From Erythrophleum ivorense (Eukaryota > Streptophyta > Magnoliopsida > Fabales > Fabaceae), in assembly GCA_026724425.1 (NCBI GenBank), contig JAIUCV010000575.1, positions 310,001 through 374,000 on the forward strand: DNA of 64,000 bases. The letters are read 5' to 3'. Shown here one piece after another: positions 24,611-37,700 of the stretch; position 1 is the stretch's first letter, and each line of letters begins with the position of its first letter. Position numbers and translations under genes: made by a program. The notes below the pieces were generated by a model. It did no database searches and had not been told where the DNA came from. It was given only the letters and a program-made list of their open reading frames with translations.

Positions 24611-25544
24611 TTTAATCAATTATAATTAAACATAGAAATCAATTATTATATCGATTTTTTAAATTTAAAGACATTTGTATCATTTGCCATCATTTACTTT
24701 CTATTTTGTCACTATTTCTATTTTATCATAGATAAAGAGAAAGATTTTCTTTTTTTCTTTTCTTATCATGCTAAACGCAATTGATTCAATTGTATTATAT
24801 TTAATATTCCTTTTCTATTTTTATAGAAAGAGATTCTATTTATTGAATGGATCCTTTGATCCACTCAGCTCAATTCATCTTGTAGATATGTGAGTACTTA
24901 CCTATGTATGAGAACAGATCCTCTCCCATGCCCGTAGAGTCCAGTGTGTCTCCCGTGCATAAATCTACATCGTCTATGTCATCGCATGGCCATGGGAGGG
25001 ACATGTCATAGCTCATGAGGCCTAAATGGAACACCCTCCACACTACCATGTGTCACAAGCTACAACATCAATCAAGCAAAAACAAAGGGACCATTTCAGG
25101 AGAAAAAAAGAGATGAACTGATGCAAAAGGAAAACACAAAGGAGATGTCGCAAAAGGAAAACACAAAAGAGATGTAGCTTCAATCTTTAAGATAACAGAT
25201 GCAACAACTTCATTCTTTGAATTTGGACTTCCTTAATGTTCGGCCATAGGATATTTGCTCTTCCCTTCATGAGCTTGGTATTTTGAGCCATGATTAAGGG
25301 TGATTTGGCCATTGGAGCCATGATTGAAGGTTTGATTTAGGATCCCCTTAAAAATCTTGGCTTATTTGGTAGCTTTTATTAACTTGGCCATAGGGAGGGT
25401 CTCTAGTTTATGATTCATTCTTTTCTATTATTGAGTTAAAGACTGTTGAGAATTCATGAGAGATGGTGGGCAATTGAGGCAAATTGTGAGGTATACATGC
25501 TTTGAGGAAAAAAGGTAATTATTTAAGAATGGGTATAAATTAGA

Positions 25545-26153
25545 GTAACTTTTGTTATTTCTTTTACCTCTATTATAATATAAGAATTGTTAATAATGAG
25601 ATGGTATTTTTTAGTGCTGAGAGACTGCTATTTCTTGTAATGTGAGCATTCTATGTCATAGCTAGAGTTATGGGTATCTTATTTTATGCTATATTGTTGT
25701 TTTGAATTTTTGACATGGTGATAATTTGGTTGCAATGATATTGTGCTCAATTAAGTTGATTATTTTGAAATGGTGATAATTAGTATTTTTATCTATAATT
25801 GAAATTGATTAGTTTATATTTTTATTTCAAATTAGACTGCCAACTAGGTAACCTTTGTTATTTCTTTTACCTCTGTTGTAATATAAAAACTGTTAATAAT
25901 GAAATGACATTTTTAAGTGCTGAGGTTGCTATTTCTTATTCTGTGAGCATTCTATCTCATGGCTAGAGTCATGGGTATCTTATTTTATGCTATGTTGTTG
26001 TTATGGATTTTCTAACATGGTGATAATTTGGATGCATAATGATATTATGCTCAATTAAGGTGACTATTCTAAAATGGTGATAATTGGTATTTTTATCTAT
26101 AATTGAAACTAAGTGGTTTGTATTTTTATCTCAAGTTAGACAGCCAAATTCTA
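25545..26153. repeat. Direct tandem duplication, about 310-bp unit
   Basis: Unit 1 (25545-25850) and unit 2 (25858-26153) are collinear over their whole length, from GTAAC(T/C)TTTGTTATTTC to TTAGAC(T/A)GCCAA. They differ by substitutions and a few small indels. The unit is non-coding and lies in the left part of the Mutator-like element. Confidence 0.85.
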
Positions 26154-27959
26154 AGATGTAATAACACAATGGAAGCTACTAATTATTTTAACTTTGAAGA
26201 CTATTACACATCCTAATTATTTAAAGCTAATCTTTCTTCATAGTATAACTATAACTTGTAATTTTTATGTTAGGAATTTGGCTAAACAAGTATAACTTGT
26301 ATTTATCCTCCAGTTGGTTTAGGCATTTTAGAGTGAGATGCTCATAATGACAAGTTTTTCCTTTAGTTGGTTTTATTTAGTAATATAAAATAGTATATAT
26401 AGTGGCATGATTTGGGTTCATAATTAAGCTATAGTTCTAAGGAAACTTTTTGTGCAACTATAATTTTGTAATGTCTCATAAAATTGTCATTTATTTAATG
26501 TACTGTTAATTAATTTGTATGGTTGCTATCATTTATGTGTTAGGTATTCTATTTTTTTTTCATTGAATGTCTCAAACATGCACACAACTATAAACAAAGT
26601 AATTACCCAAAAAAAAAAAAAAGAGATTGGTTGATCACAAAATGCTTTAAACATCACTTATTGAAGTCACTGCATCAGACTCAATATTTCATCAGTTATG
26701 CTTAAGATGGCTATGTTAGTAAAGCACGCATTTAGCCATGCATACTACTACATTTTAAATTATCATTATAGTTTGCTTTTGGGCTGGTTTCTTTAAATGT
26801 TAGTTACCAATTTCCTTTTTATTGCTTTTTTGATAAAATAGGCTTTGGCTTCAACCAAGACATACCTTGTGAAGATACACCAATGAAGTTGTTTTAATGA
26901 AATCCCATCCTTTGTAGTAGGGGTGAAGATTCAAGTTTTACATTTAAAATTGAAAAACTATTTTGGGCTCACAAAGTTCAAGTTTTGTACATATTGTTGT
27001 GCAAAGTGCTATGTAAAGATCCAAGATTGAAGATAAGAATGAAAGTGTATGGTTAGGGAGAATAGGAATGAATCTAACTTGTAATGAAGTTGTACATAAG
27101 AAATTAGGCTTTGAATGGAAATGTAAAGACACAAAATTGTAATGAAGATATTATATACAATAAAATGGTGTAGTTCTATTTCATTGAATGTGTAAATTTC
27201 TATTTCTGATATGATATGCATTACAAAACAATAAGAACCTTGCCAAAAAAAAAAGAACATCCAAAATAAGAAAATTACAAAACAAAACCAATCAATGTTC
27301 ATTCTTACTTAAATCTGTGACATCACCAGAGAAACCTAGTATCTCATATGACTAACAAGGTTGATCAATTGGAGCCTATATTACAAAGAGAAAAAAAAAA
27401 AGGAACATTCATCTTAAGTACTATGAAAATAATATTATTTTTATTACAACTTAGTATTAAAAAATAGCATAACTAGTAAAACCATATTGCCTCAAAGAAT
27501 CGTTGTCTTACTAAAAAAAATGGTATAGCTTTTGATTATTTAATGAAGCCAACGATGTGAAATAACTATATGATGCTAAGAATAACTATATATACCATGA
27601 AATGGTAATTGTAGGGAACATTGACTAATGGAGGAGTGACAGTGGGGGGTATCTTATATTGCACTTGACCTTAAGCAATGTTGTGGTCCTACAAGTAAAA
27701 CAAAAGAATATGACTTAATCAATGAAAGCAAATAAGTAAACTAAAAAAGGTAACAAAAATAATATTACATACCATGAATGTTGACTATAAGTCAAATTAA
27801 CACTTGAGGGAGCTATTGGATGGGATATTCGAACTTGCACTTGACTTTGAACAACACTATGGCCTCACAAGTAAAACGAAAAATAAGTTATTGATACTTG
27901 AGTCATTCTTGATATAAAACATTAGCAAAGACTAACTAAAAAGTAACAATCATTACTTC

Positions 27960-29560
27960 ACATTACCATAAAATGTTGTTGACTTTGTAATGTATTAGAA
28001 CTTGAATCATTTTTTCTTTTTCTTTTTCATGCTCAAGACAACTTTTGAACCATTTTGATAACTTTTTATCCTCCCTTTTCTTAAATCCATTCACTCGTGC
28101 CATAAATTCACTATCACTTGGAATCATTGCAGGATCACCTAGGCTATTGTCCACATTGATTTGTCGATTATAAATCTCTGATATTTGTTTGCCCAGTTCA
28201 ACAACAACTTTACATAGAAACAAGAATGCTTCTTCACTACCGAAGCTTTAGTCTCTATTCGTATAAGCTTGGGACAACTTTATCTGTAGCGCTGTGTGGT
28301 ATCTAGCTTGGTATCCATTGTGGCTTCATTTCCTTTAACATTATATATAGCACCACTTCTTACTTTTTTCATTCACCTCTTTAAGATATATTAATTGAGC
28401 ACTAATTTGACATCTATGACACTAAAAAATTTTAATATATGACAACATATAAATTCCTACATAAGTAAGAAATAGACTTTTTATCTGGGTTAAATGAGAC
28501 ATTCCATTCACCTACATGGTGGACTATGATAATGACATAGTCAATCAATGAAGGAGTCTCTATCTTATGCTTCATACAAGTAGCTTTATATTTCTTCCAC
28601 TCATTTTGGAATAAGACAAAAATTATAAGCGTGCAAATTTGTGCCATCTGAAGCAACATAAAGGAATATTAACTTTTCAATATCGACATTTTTTGCGGTA
28701 ATTCAAACTCACTCTTTAAAGTAACCCCAAAAACAACTGCTTCCCAATAATGGTTGAATCTTGAAAACATTATAAGCGATTTGTGTACGCGGTTAGTATA
28801 TTGTGTAATATTAAGGGAGACAACATCACTAAAATATCCATAATCAATAAGCATCCTTACATCTGTCCAAAATACATTTGTTATTTGTTCATCTGAATCC
28901 ATTTGATAAGCATGGTAAAAGGATCGGTTTTCCACTAACTATCATTAAAAGTATTGTATCAAACAACCTACTTCCTCATATACCAATCTTTATTAGCTTT
29001 TAGTTCGTAGATAGTTCTTTTAATCTAAGTAGGTACAACCAAGGTTAATTCTTCCTCCTACTTGTGTACTCATCAAATCAAATAAGACTCTTTGTTGCAA
29101 ACCGACATCATCTGTTAGATCAATCTAATGGCATTAAACTTCAGATAGATTCCATTGACATGCCAACATATAGGTTGTTTTCAGAAGATGAAGAATATGC
29201 TTATGTTCTTTCACAAAGTCATGCACTCTAAAATTTCCCCCAATGTTTATGACTCGTATCCTTACTTGACAATTTGTTTTAGTTTGAGGTCATGGATTAG
29301 TTGTTAGATAATCTTTTTTATTGTGCTTCCACTTATCCTCTTTACAGCAAATAAACCTGCATGACCTAGTGGAGCCATCTTTTTTGCTCTTGTTATGGTA
29401 TTGTTTCCTAATTTCAAATCCAACTCTTCTACCATAAGCAACCCAAAACTTTTAAGCAATCTCTAAGTTATCAAACATCATCCTTAATTTTGGCTTCCAA
29501 TCAGCATTAATATTAGCATTTTCTGTTGAAGGAAAGCTTGACATACCTAATTCACTGCAA
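27960..29560 (-). pseudogene. FAR1-type MULE transposase, broken
   Basis: Reading leftward from about 29560, the pieces follow FAR1/FRS family order. The FAR1 DNA-binding region includes PKLRMMFDNLE, VAYGRRVGFEIRKQYH, SCRFICCKE and VHDFVKEHKH. Then comes NYLRTKS and the start of the MULE transposase domain at 28935-28669 (SFYHAYQMDSDEQITNVFW, then MLIDYGYFSDVVS and FNHYWEAVVFG). The central catalytic part is missing between about 28670 and 28655. The C-terminal SWIM-like region follows (ICTLIIFVLFQNEW, EWNVSFNPDKKSISYLC, then a YILKR-like stretch), with stop codons in between. Two similar short segments at 27640-27700 and 27810-27870 look like repeated tail exons. Domesticated FAR1/FRS proteins are light-signalling transcription factors, but the stops, the internal deletion and the flanking TIRs mark this copy as a transposon pseudogene. 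Confidence 0.8.
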
Positions 29561-30539
29561 ATTATATAACAGCATTATTTTAAAGCAACATAAACAACAT
29601 TAAATCAAATTAAGCAATGCCATACACAAACATAGTGGATAAAATTTTGTGAAGTGACTAGTCAACTTGAAGGTCCCTTTACAAGTTTGTTCCTGCATTG
29701 ATGAAATGCTTGCCATAAGCATTAAACATAAGTAATGATTTGTAATACTATTACTCCAAACTCTCTAAAAAATTTGTAACAAAAAATTCTACTAATATTT
29801 CTACTTTAACTTATATATCAGTAGTATTACTAAAAAATTATGACATTTGAACTAATTTTATAATACAATAAAATTGAAACTAAAGAGATCTAGCAAACTT
29901 CTACTAAATATAAAAAAATAAAAATAAAAACACTTTATTTTGCAAAGGTCTTTACAAATGGTAAAATGAAAAAAAAAGCTACAAATGGTCTTCCTACAAT
30001 ATATGAAAATAATATTACAACTACTTTAATTTCCCCTTTAAGAAAATTAAAAAATAAATAAAAATAAATAATTTTTACTATATAGCATAGACCATAGGAG
30101 TATCCAAAAAAAAACTTGGTACCAAACATTTTTTACCTCAAACTTGATACACATCTACAAAAAGAAAGATAAAAGCTTTGAGAGAGAGGAATAAAAGCTA
30201 AGAATAATGGAGTTAGAATATAGTTTCAACCATTTTTTTTCCTTCACCATGCAGAACGCTTAGCGCCAAAACGTTGTCATGCTAAAATACAGTTGAACTA
30301 AGTTTTGCATTAGATTTTTTGCTTCAAAATGGAGTGTCCTAATCTTCCCACAATTTTACTATTTCTAATAATACAAAATGCACTGTTTTACTTATTGATA
30401 CAATGTGTTTTTATTTTCAATGCCACATGGTCCATTGGATGAAATGAAGAAGCAGTGGATGACTGGATTTCATGGCATAGGAGATGCACTAGAGAGAAAA
30501 GGCATGGGAGAAGATCTGCTCTCATCTATTTATATTAAT

Positions 30540-31580
30540 CGTTAACTATTTTTTATTGTCTTGTAGTTTCACAACTAACACAAATAATAAAAAAACATAT
30601 ATATTTTTTAAAAAAGCAATTGTTACATAAGAGATATAAATTATACTAACAGAGGAGAGTGAGAATAATTTACACTACTTCATTTTATTATTTCTACAAA
30701 TATTTTTTATTCAAAAATTATTTAAAACTAATTAAATAAAACATCTATGAATTTTAATGTATATCAAACTACTAGTAATAAATAAGACTAGACTTAAAAT
30801 ACAATTATTTAAGTTTTCATTATTAGATTTTTTTAATCAAAAGATGACATGAAAAAAAAACTCATTTATATAGTGTTAAGTTGTAAAAAAAATTCACTTA
30901 TCATATTTTTATCAAAAAGTAAATTATAAAATTATACCTGAATTTTCTACTAATAAATAATAATATTAGGCAAAAAAAAACCACTAGATAGTAATGATCT
31001 TGATGGAAATCAATTAGAATAAATTAGTTACTTGACATATACTAAATTGTATATTAATTTTTTTTGTAATTTATTTTTAAATTATTTTTAATATAAAATT
31101 AAATTATAATAATTTTTTATATTTTAAAATAATTTAAAAAGTAGTGGCTTAGTTAACTCTTCATTCTTTCACATACATTTTTAACATTTTTAATATTATA
31201 ATCTATATTTTATTTTATTTATGTGTTAACACAGGACTTTGTAACTAAGAGTTCTAAAGCCATATATAATATAGATGATTATAACTAACAATGTGTATAT
31301 CAAATTACTCTTTTACCATTTTACAAACATCCTAATAAAAAATTTACCCCTTTAAACTATTATAAGAAGTGAAAACATTACATATATATATATATATATA
31401 TAAAAGTTAAAATTAACATACTAAAATGAGTACTTTGGAGAAAATGTATATAAAAAATTGAAAAAAAAATAATCACATAATTTTTTAATTTAGTTTTAAA
31501 TAATATATAACTTTTTAAATAATTTTGAGAGGAAAGTAAAGTCACACATTACTTCATTCGGTCATTTCAGTATGTCTTTT
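30540..31580. other. AT-rich intergenic DNA upstream of RUS5
   Basis: No gene is visible. The stretch contains a TA microsatellite near 31382-31402. Composition becomes less AT-rich from about 31560, which marks the probable promoter and 5'UTR of RUS5. Confidence 0.55.
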
Positions 31581-31737
31581 CTCGGATCGGTTATATGGGC
31601 GTGGATTCGAGTGACCGGTCACAGTAAGAAAACCCGACATCCGTCTTCGGCTTCACTTCTTCGTCACTTCAGAATTGGATAGCGTTAGCTGCGGAAGACG
31701 AAGAAGCAGAAAACCTCTACGAGCTTACAACATTTCG

Positions 31738-34700
31738 ATGTCTCACACCTTGCAGCTCTCATTCCCTGCAAGTGCTTTCAGCTCTTCAAGGAAGGTCAAG
31801 AGAACCAGTCCTCACTTTCTTCAAATTCTCTGCTCTTCTGCACATTCCAATTTCAAAGATGAAGACGAAGTTGATAGTGGGAGGTTAACTATTTACCTAT
31901 TGGTTTGTTTCTTTGGTTGCCGAGAAAACTGAAGGGTGGACACCATTTAAATCTGTTCATTTGTAGAAAGTTCATGGAGCAGTTGATTACATTAACCCGT
32001 TTCAATTCAGAAATTTCTATAATTCATCTATGGTAGACAAGAAAGAAACCTGTCTTTGAAATATTTTAAAATGGCCATTCAAATAAGCCAGTTAAGGGTT
32101 GATAGTGATTGCATCGAAATTTAAACGCCGCAATAATTTTTCTTTATCCTTTCAGAGGCCAAGGCTTATCATCGCAGGCGATATGGATTGAGAGATATAG
32201 CAATGGTACTACTAAGAGGTTTTCACGTAACTATACCCATGCTTGGGGTTCTTTTCCATTTTTCACTTCTATAGGTTTAAGTTCTTTAATGTTAAGACTG
32301 AACACGTTAGAATCATTGCTAATGGTAGTTGGTGAAGTATCCACATTGATTATTACAAAAAGAAAATGAAATAGAGACCCGTTTGTTGGTTACAATTTTG
32401 CTTGTTGCGTATGGTTTAGTAATTTCATGAACTTGTGTTGGACTTCACTCCTCAAATACATAATCTACGAAGCGTCTGCCCTCTCCAAACCAGGCTTCAG
32501 CTGGGACAAATTTTTGCTTACAATTATTCTTTCCTCCATTTATTATGAGCAGATATGAAGCAGATGATAAATCACAGTTGCTAACTATAATTGTCGAGGA
32601 GGATAGGCCTACAACAAACAGTTTCCAGGATTTAAATTCCCAGGACGAAAGATTAACCTGGCTTCCACATATAATCAGAGACTTCATTTTACCCGAAGGC
32701 TTCCCAGGTGGTTGACAATCAACAATTTGACATACATTTCTTTTCCTTTCTATCTATAATATTAATGTGTCAAACAGCTTCCCTGTTGTTGTTTTCCTTT
32801 TTTTCAGGGACAAACAACTAAGAAATCACAAGATTTATCTAAATAATCAAATTTAAGAGTTTTTAAATTTTAAAGCTTTAGAAAATTGGATGAACCTGTG
32901 ATCGCAATATATGAAAATGTATTTCCTTCTATAGTCTCATTAGCTCATTCTTCTTTGGTAAGGAAACAATTAGAACTTGATTCTACTGTAATAATGGTGA
33001 CTTGTACATGAGTAAAACTATTTGTCTAAGGATTTGAAAAATACATAATGGTGACTTGCACGTGACTAGAGGACTAGAAGCAGAAGCAAACATTAGTAAT
33101 TTCTATGGATGGTAAATGGCAGAGAAACTTCTGGAGTTTCTATTTCAAAGACCAAGTGAACTTGAAGTAAAACTATTTGTTTCCTTACTTTCTCACTTGT
33201 GATGCAGGATCAGTTTCAGATGATTACTTGGGCTACATGTTGTTACAGTTCCCTACCAATGTAACTGGATGGATCTGTCATGCCCTAGTCACTTCAAGTC
33301 TCCTAAAGGCATGTCAATCCCACTCAGGCTACTGAATTTTTACCAGGGATGTTTTTAGAAGTTACAATACTTAAACTGTCAGCAGCACTGCCATATAGTT
33401 GAAAAATCATTTTCCAAGCAATAATCTCTATTTCATTGTGAATAATTGGTTATAAGGGTTCCTTTGTGTGCGTTTTGACATGTTTAGCATTGAGTTTGAT
33501 CATTACTAGTGCACAAGGTCTCCATTGTATATGTTAGTGAACACTGAACACAAGGGCAAGATTTAAATTCCAGTAATGGAACCATTTGGCTTTTAAAGTG
33601 AACTTTTTGGGAAATGGGTCTTAAAAATCAGTATTGGCATTTGGACAGCTACTTGCTACATGAATACAATTTGCAACCTCAAATATAGTTGCCAAAAGTA
33701 AATTTAAATTTGAGAAGAAGCCAGGGTATGAGAAGATAGGTTTGAGTTTGAATCTTGAAATATTCCATATATGTTGGAAGAAAAGTACTTTATTCTGAAT
33801 GAAACAATCTTAAATGGCCATTATCATCACAATAAATTTCGGGAATTGAAAAAGTACCACTTTATCAATTAATCTTGGAGCACTTTTTGATGGAATGGTA
33901 ATGTTGTGCAGGACATTATGCCATGTCTGAGATATGCAGTAAAAAGCTTATCTTGATCATAAATCTGGTGATGTCAGAATAATTCTTCTGTGTAGCTAGA
34001 GTCAATCTTGTTTGCTATAAGTTTACGAGGTGCTGGTCATTAGTTATGAGTAATTTCACACACACAGTAGGAGAGAAAGGGAGATAAAGAGGCATAGGTG
34101 GTTTAAGGATCGTTGTTAGAGCACTTTATTTATCTTCTCCAAACTGATGTGCTCTATGCTTATTCTATCTTCTATATTAACTGTTTACCTCCATTCCTTT
34201 GAATTTGTTCATTGAAGATTTTACTTTTGATTGCCATGTCCAGCTAAAAGTTGAGCACTCGTGCTTTATAACAATGTCATCTGCTGTTTGAAAACTCTCT
34301 CTCTACCATTTAAATCAAATGAATGACAATTGTGCTTCTGTACTGTCTCCCTGTCAAAATCTCTCCTGCACTTGCAGGCCGTTGGTGTTGACTCCTTCTC
34401 AGGAAACACAGCTGTTGCTTCTGCTGCTGCCATTAGGTGAATAATCAGTTTTAGTGCTTACACTGGCTGTTAATACAAATACAGTATTAATATGCATATA
34501 ATAACATGAGACTTATCTTTATGCAACCATCATTTGTTTATCTGACTTCTATACAATTAACTGCATGTTTTATGCTTGTATCTTTAGATGGATATCAAAG
34601 GATGGCATTGGAGCTGTTGGACGATTGCTTATTGGTCTGGAAATGATGAAGAAATCTAAAGGAAGCGGAAAATTACCTGCTGAATCTTATTTGTAACTAG

Positions 34701-37700
34701 ATTTTGCTATCTTTTCCAGGTGGGAGGTTTGGAAATCTTTTTGATGATGATCCAAAACAATGGAGAATGTATGCAGACTTCATTGGCAGTGCAGGAAGGT
34801 CAATTAATAAGCTATGTTGTTTTATATGGAAATCTGTATATAAATCACACTATTGTTAGACTAAGTCTGTTGATCTCTCATGCAGCATTTTTGATCTGAC
34901 AACCCAACTATATCCTGCCTATTTCCTTCCTTTGGCATCTCTGGGAAATCTTACTAAGGTACTTCAATTTGGAGGTTTTGCAGGTTCTTTTTTTTCAGAA
35001 ATCAGTGCGTATAATTGGTTACAAATTACTACCTCTAATTTCATATATAAGAAACAAATAACTAATTCACGAGGATTAAGAAAGTTGGTTGAAAGTAATT
35101 AATCTTTTTAATTTTGTCCCAGGTAAAAATTATTTTCCAAGAATACTCTTATTTGATGTGTGTATTTTCTCCTTGAAATTAATAACAGCTGCTACTCATA
35201 ATTTGAAAGATTCATTTAATAAAAGGTATAATTGGAATATTATAATTAATATACCAGACATTAGTAGTTTGTTTCTTGTATTTTAGACCAAATCAAACCC
35301 TAGGAAAATCTCTTATATATGAGACCGAAGGTAGTATATTTCATAGATAACTATTAACACAAATTCCAAAATAACTGCAATTGTAAGTAATTATATAAGT
35401 GGTGGTAGTGGTACTTCTTGTATGCATTGGACAGCTTAATTGTTGATGCATTAAAGGATTGTATGAATTTCTTTGATTTTGACATTCAAACAGGCCGTAG
35501 CAAGAGGGCTAAAAGATCCTTCCTTTCGTGTGATTCAAAACCATTTTGCCATTTCAGAAAATCTAGGAGAGGTAGCGGCAAAGGTATACTCTCATAACAT
35601 TTTTCAAGATAAATTTTGCTCTCATTTCTGATGGGTTTGCCAGTAATTATAAATCTGTAAAACTTTCCTTCATAATTTTATTCAAAATGCATTTATTTGT
35701 TTCATTTTAGTTTTACTGGCATTTATCTTAAGTCTCTCCCATTCATATGTATGTTCTTCTAGCAATGAAAAAATCTTTTAAAGGCTGCATTTAGTCTTGT
35801 AAGCCATGCTCACCATGTATCTATATTCTGACCTCAATCCAAAACCTAGTTAAAATTTTGTCCTTGGCCACTGATCCAACAAGTTGTGTATAAGGTATGT
35901 GCCTGAGCTGAGGAAGTAGGTGCGGTGAAGCATTGAATAACAGATTTTAATATATGAGTATAAATATAATTAGTTAGTTTGTCAGTTTAGTTAGTTATAA
36001 TTACACATTATATATTTATATACCCTATATTTGTTATAATATTCCTAGTAAAAATTAAATACTAGATGGTTTTGATGGATTAGTATCTTTTAGCTGTATG
36101 TGGCAGGCTAGGTTACACCTTGTAGAGAACAGTAGTGGTGCAACCAAGGTCTCGCTAGCTCAAATCTCTAACCACAAGAGTGAAGACAAACAATCAGAAA
36201 GAACACAAATGTAAACCCAGAAGATTGAACAACAGAAAGTACTTGTAGGAACGCTCTGTTTTACTAACTTCTGGACGCCTGCACTCTATATTTCTTGTGT
36301 ACAACTGAAGAGATAAGATAGATACATATCTATGACTCATTACTTAATAGGTAATTCTAGAAAGAAAATTCACTAGATGACTTTGCATAAACAAGGTAGT
36401 AACTGTTGTAAGACTGACATGTAATTATGCTAAGATACAATGATAACTTACGCAGATAAGTTAGTAATAATCAGATACAAAATAGAAGACTCTTTGATTG
36501 ACTAACTTCTCTAGTTATTTGTGCTCACTTATCCTTCCACAACACCAGCTTTGACATTTTTCAGCATGCATGGGCTTTGTTTTCTTGTTTAAAAGCCAGA
36601 CGTATAATGGTTAACTTAATCCTGGCCAAGGACAGCCTTGGACGTCAATGGAAAGTTTTAATTTGCAAAGAATTAGACAGAAGACCTATGTGTTTCCCGT
36701 TGCTCTCATCTACCACCTTGCAAAGTCCAAGATGGTCAATGAACTTAATTATTTGCCTTTCAGTTTACAACTTCAATGAAGGATTGATGGACATGGATCA
36801 AGAAACTTAAAATTCTCTGCGTTTATTGGAAAATGTCAAGCTCTTTTCGATATTATTGGTTCATCATAATTTCTCAGGAAGAAGTTTGGGAAGTGGTTGC
36901 ACAGTTGATTGGTCTTGGTTTGGGCATATTGATACTGGTATAGCACACAAGTTTTCAAGATGGCTTTTTTCTTTTATGGAAGTGCCAAGCAAGTTAATAC
37001 TTTTGAGGGTGTTTGAATGCAGGATACACCTGGCCTAGTAAAATCATATTCTGTATTGTCTCTGACTTGGATGACTATTCGGCTTCTGCATCTTTGGCTA
37101 CGCTATGAATCTCTTTCTGTCCTCCAATTTAACACAGTAAGTGTGTAGTGCATGAGCTATTATAGCATCTGACCCAATTAATTCCGTATACTTGCAAACT
37201 GTTGGAAAGATAAATCAAATCTAAACTTGAGGCTTCCTCTGTGAGGGTAATACACATATTGAATTTTAATGTTCTTAAATATTAATATTGATTTTCTTGT
37301 GTCCTTGGTATTGATGTTTACTTCATACACAGGCTAGTTAAGAGGTTGAAAAATTATTGAAAAGGAAAGGAATACATTCTAGTGATTGATTTGTTGAGTG
37401 ATATAACTTTTGCATAACTCTTTTTGACAGATAAATCTTAAGCGCGCTCGCATACTGGTAAAATCACATGTTTTATACTCTACTGTCCCAGGTTATATTC
37501 AGAAAAATTCAGTCCTTTGCTATGCGAGTTATTTCCCTTCGCCTCAATGTCCAATATGCTGGATGGGTTTATTTCAGGATGTGTAGATTGCAACAGGGAA
37601 GAAAACATTTTAGTATGGCAGAACTTCATGAAGCCAAAAATCATTTTTGGCTTGCCATTGGAGAAGATGGATGGTGTGGAGAGATCTCATTTCATGGTAT

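Larger units (their letters stand above)
24908..30516. mobile_element. Decayed Mutator-like element with FAR1-type transposase
   Basis: Terminal inverted repeats of about 50 well-matched bases, extending more loosely to about 110, face each other at 24908-24960 and 30462-30516. Both start GAGA(A/G)CAGATC and continue TCTCCCATGCC after one mismatch. The 5.6-kb interior carries a broken FAR1-type MULE transposase on the minus strand (27960-29560), a 0.3-kb tandem duplication (25545-26153) and otherwise AT-rich non-coding DNA. Long TIRs plus a FAR1-like transposase fit a Mutator-superfamily element. A clean 9-bp target duplication was not found at the edges (CTATGTAT on the left and CTATTTAT on the right are similar but offset), so the exact ends are uncertain. 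It lies between the ADH and RUS5 genes. Confidence 0.75.

Noticed and set aside
26944..27302. Two overlapping minus-strand frames in the Mutator-like element
   Set aside because: Hydrophobic low-complexity translations without motif; probably non-coding transposon interior.
31675..31737. Upstream extension of RUS5 starting from TTG
   Set aside because: It does not start with ATG; the first good ATG in frame is at 31738 and gives a plastid-like N-terminus.
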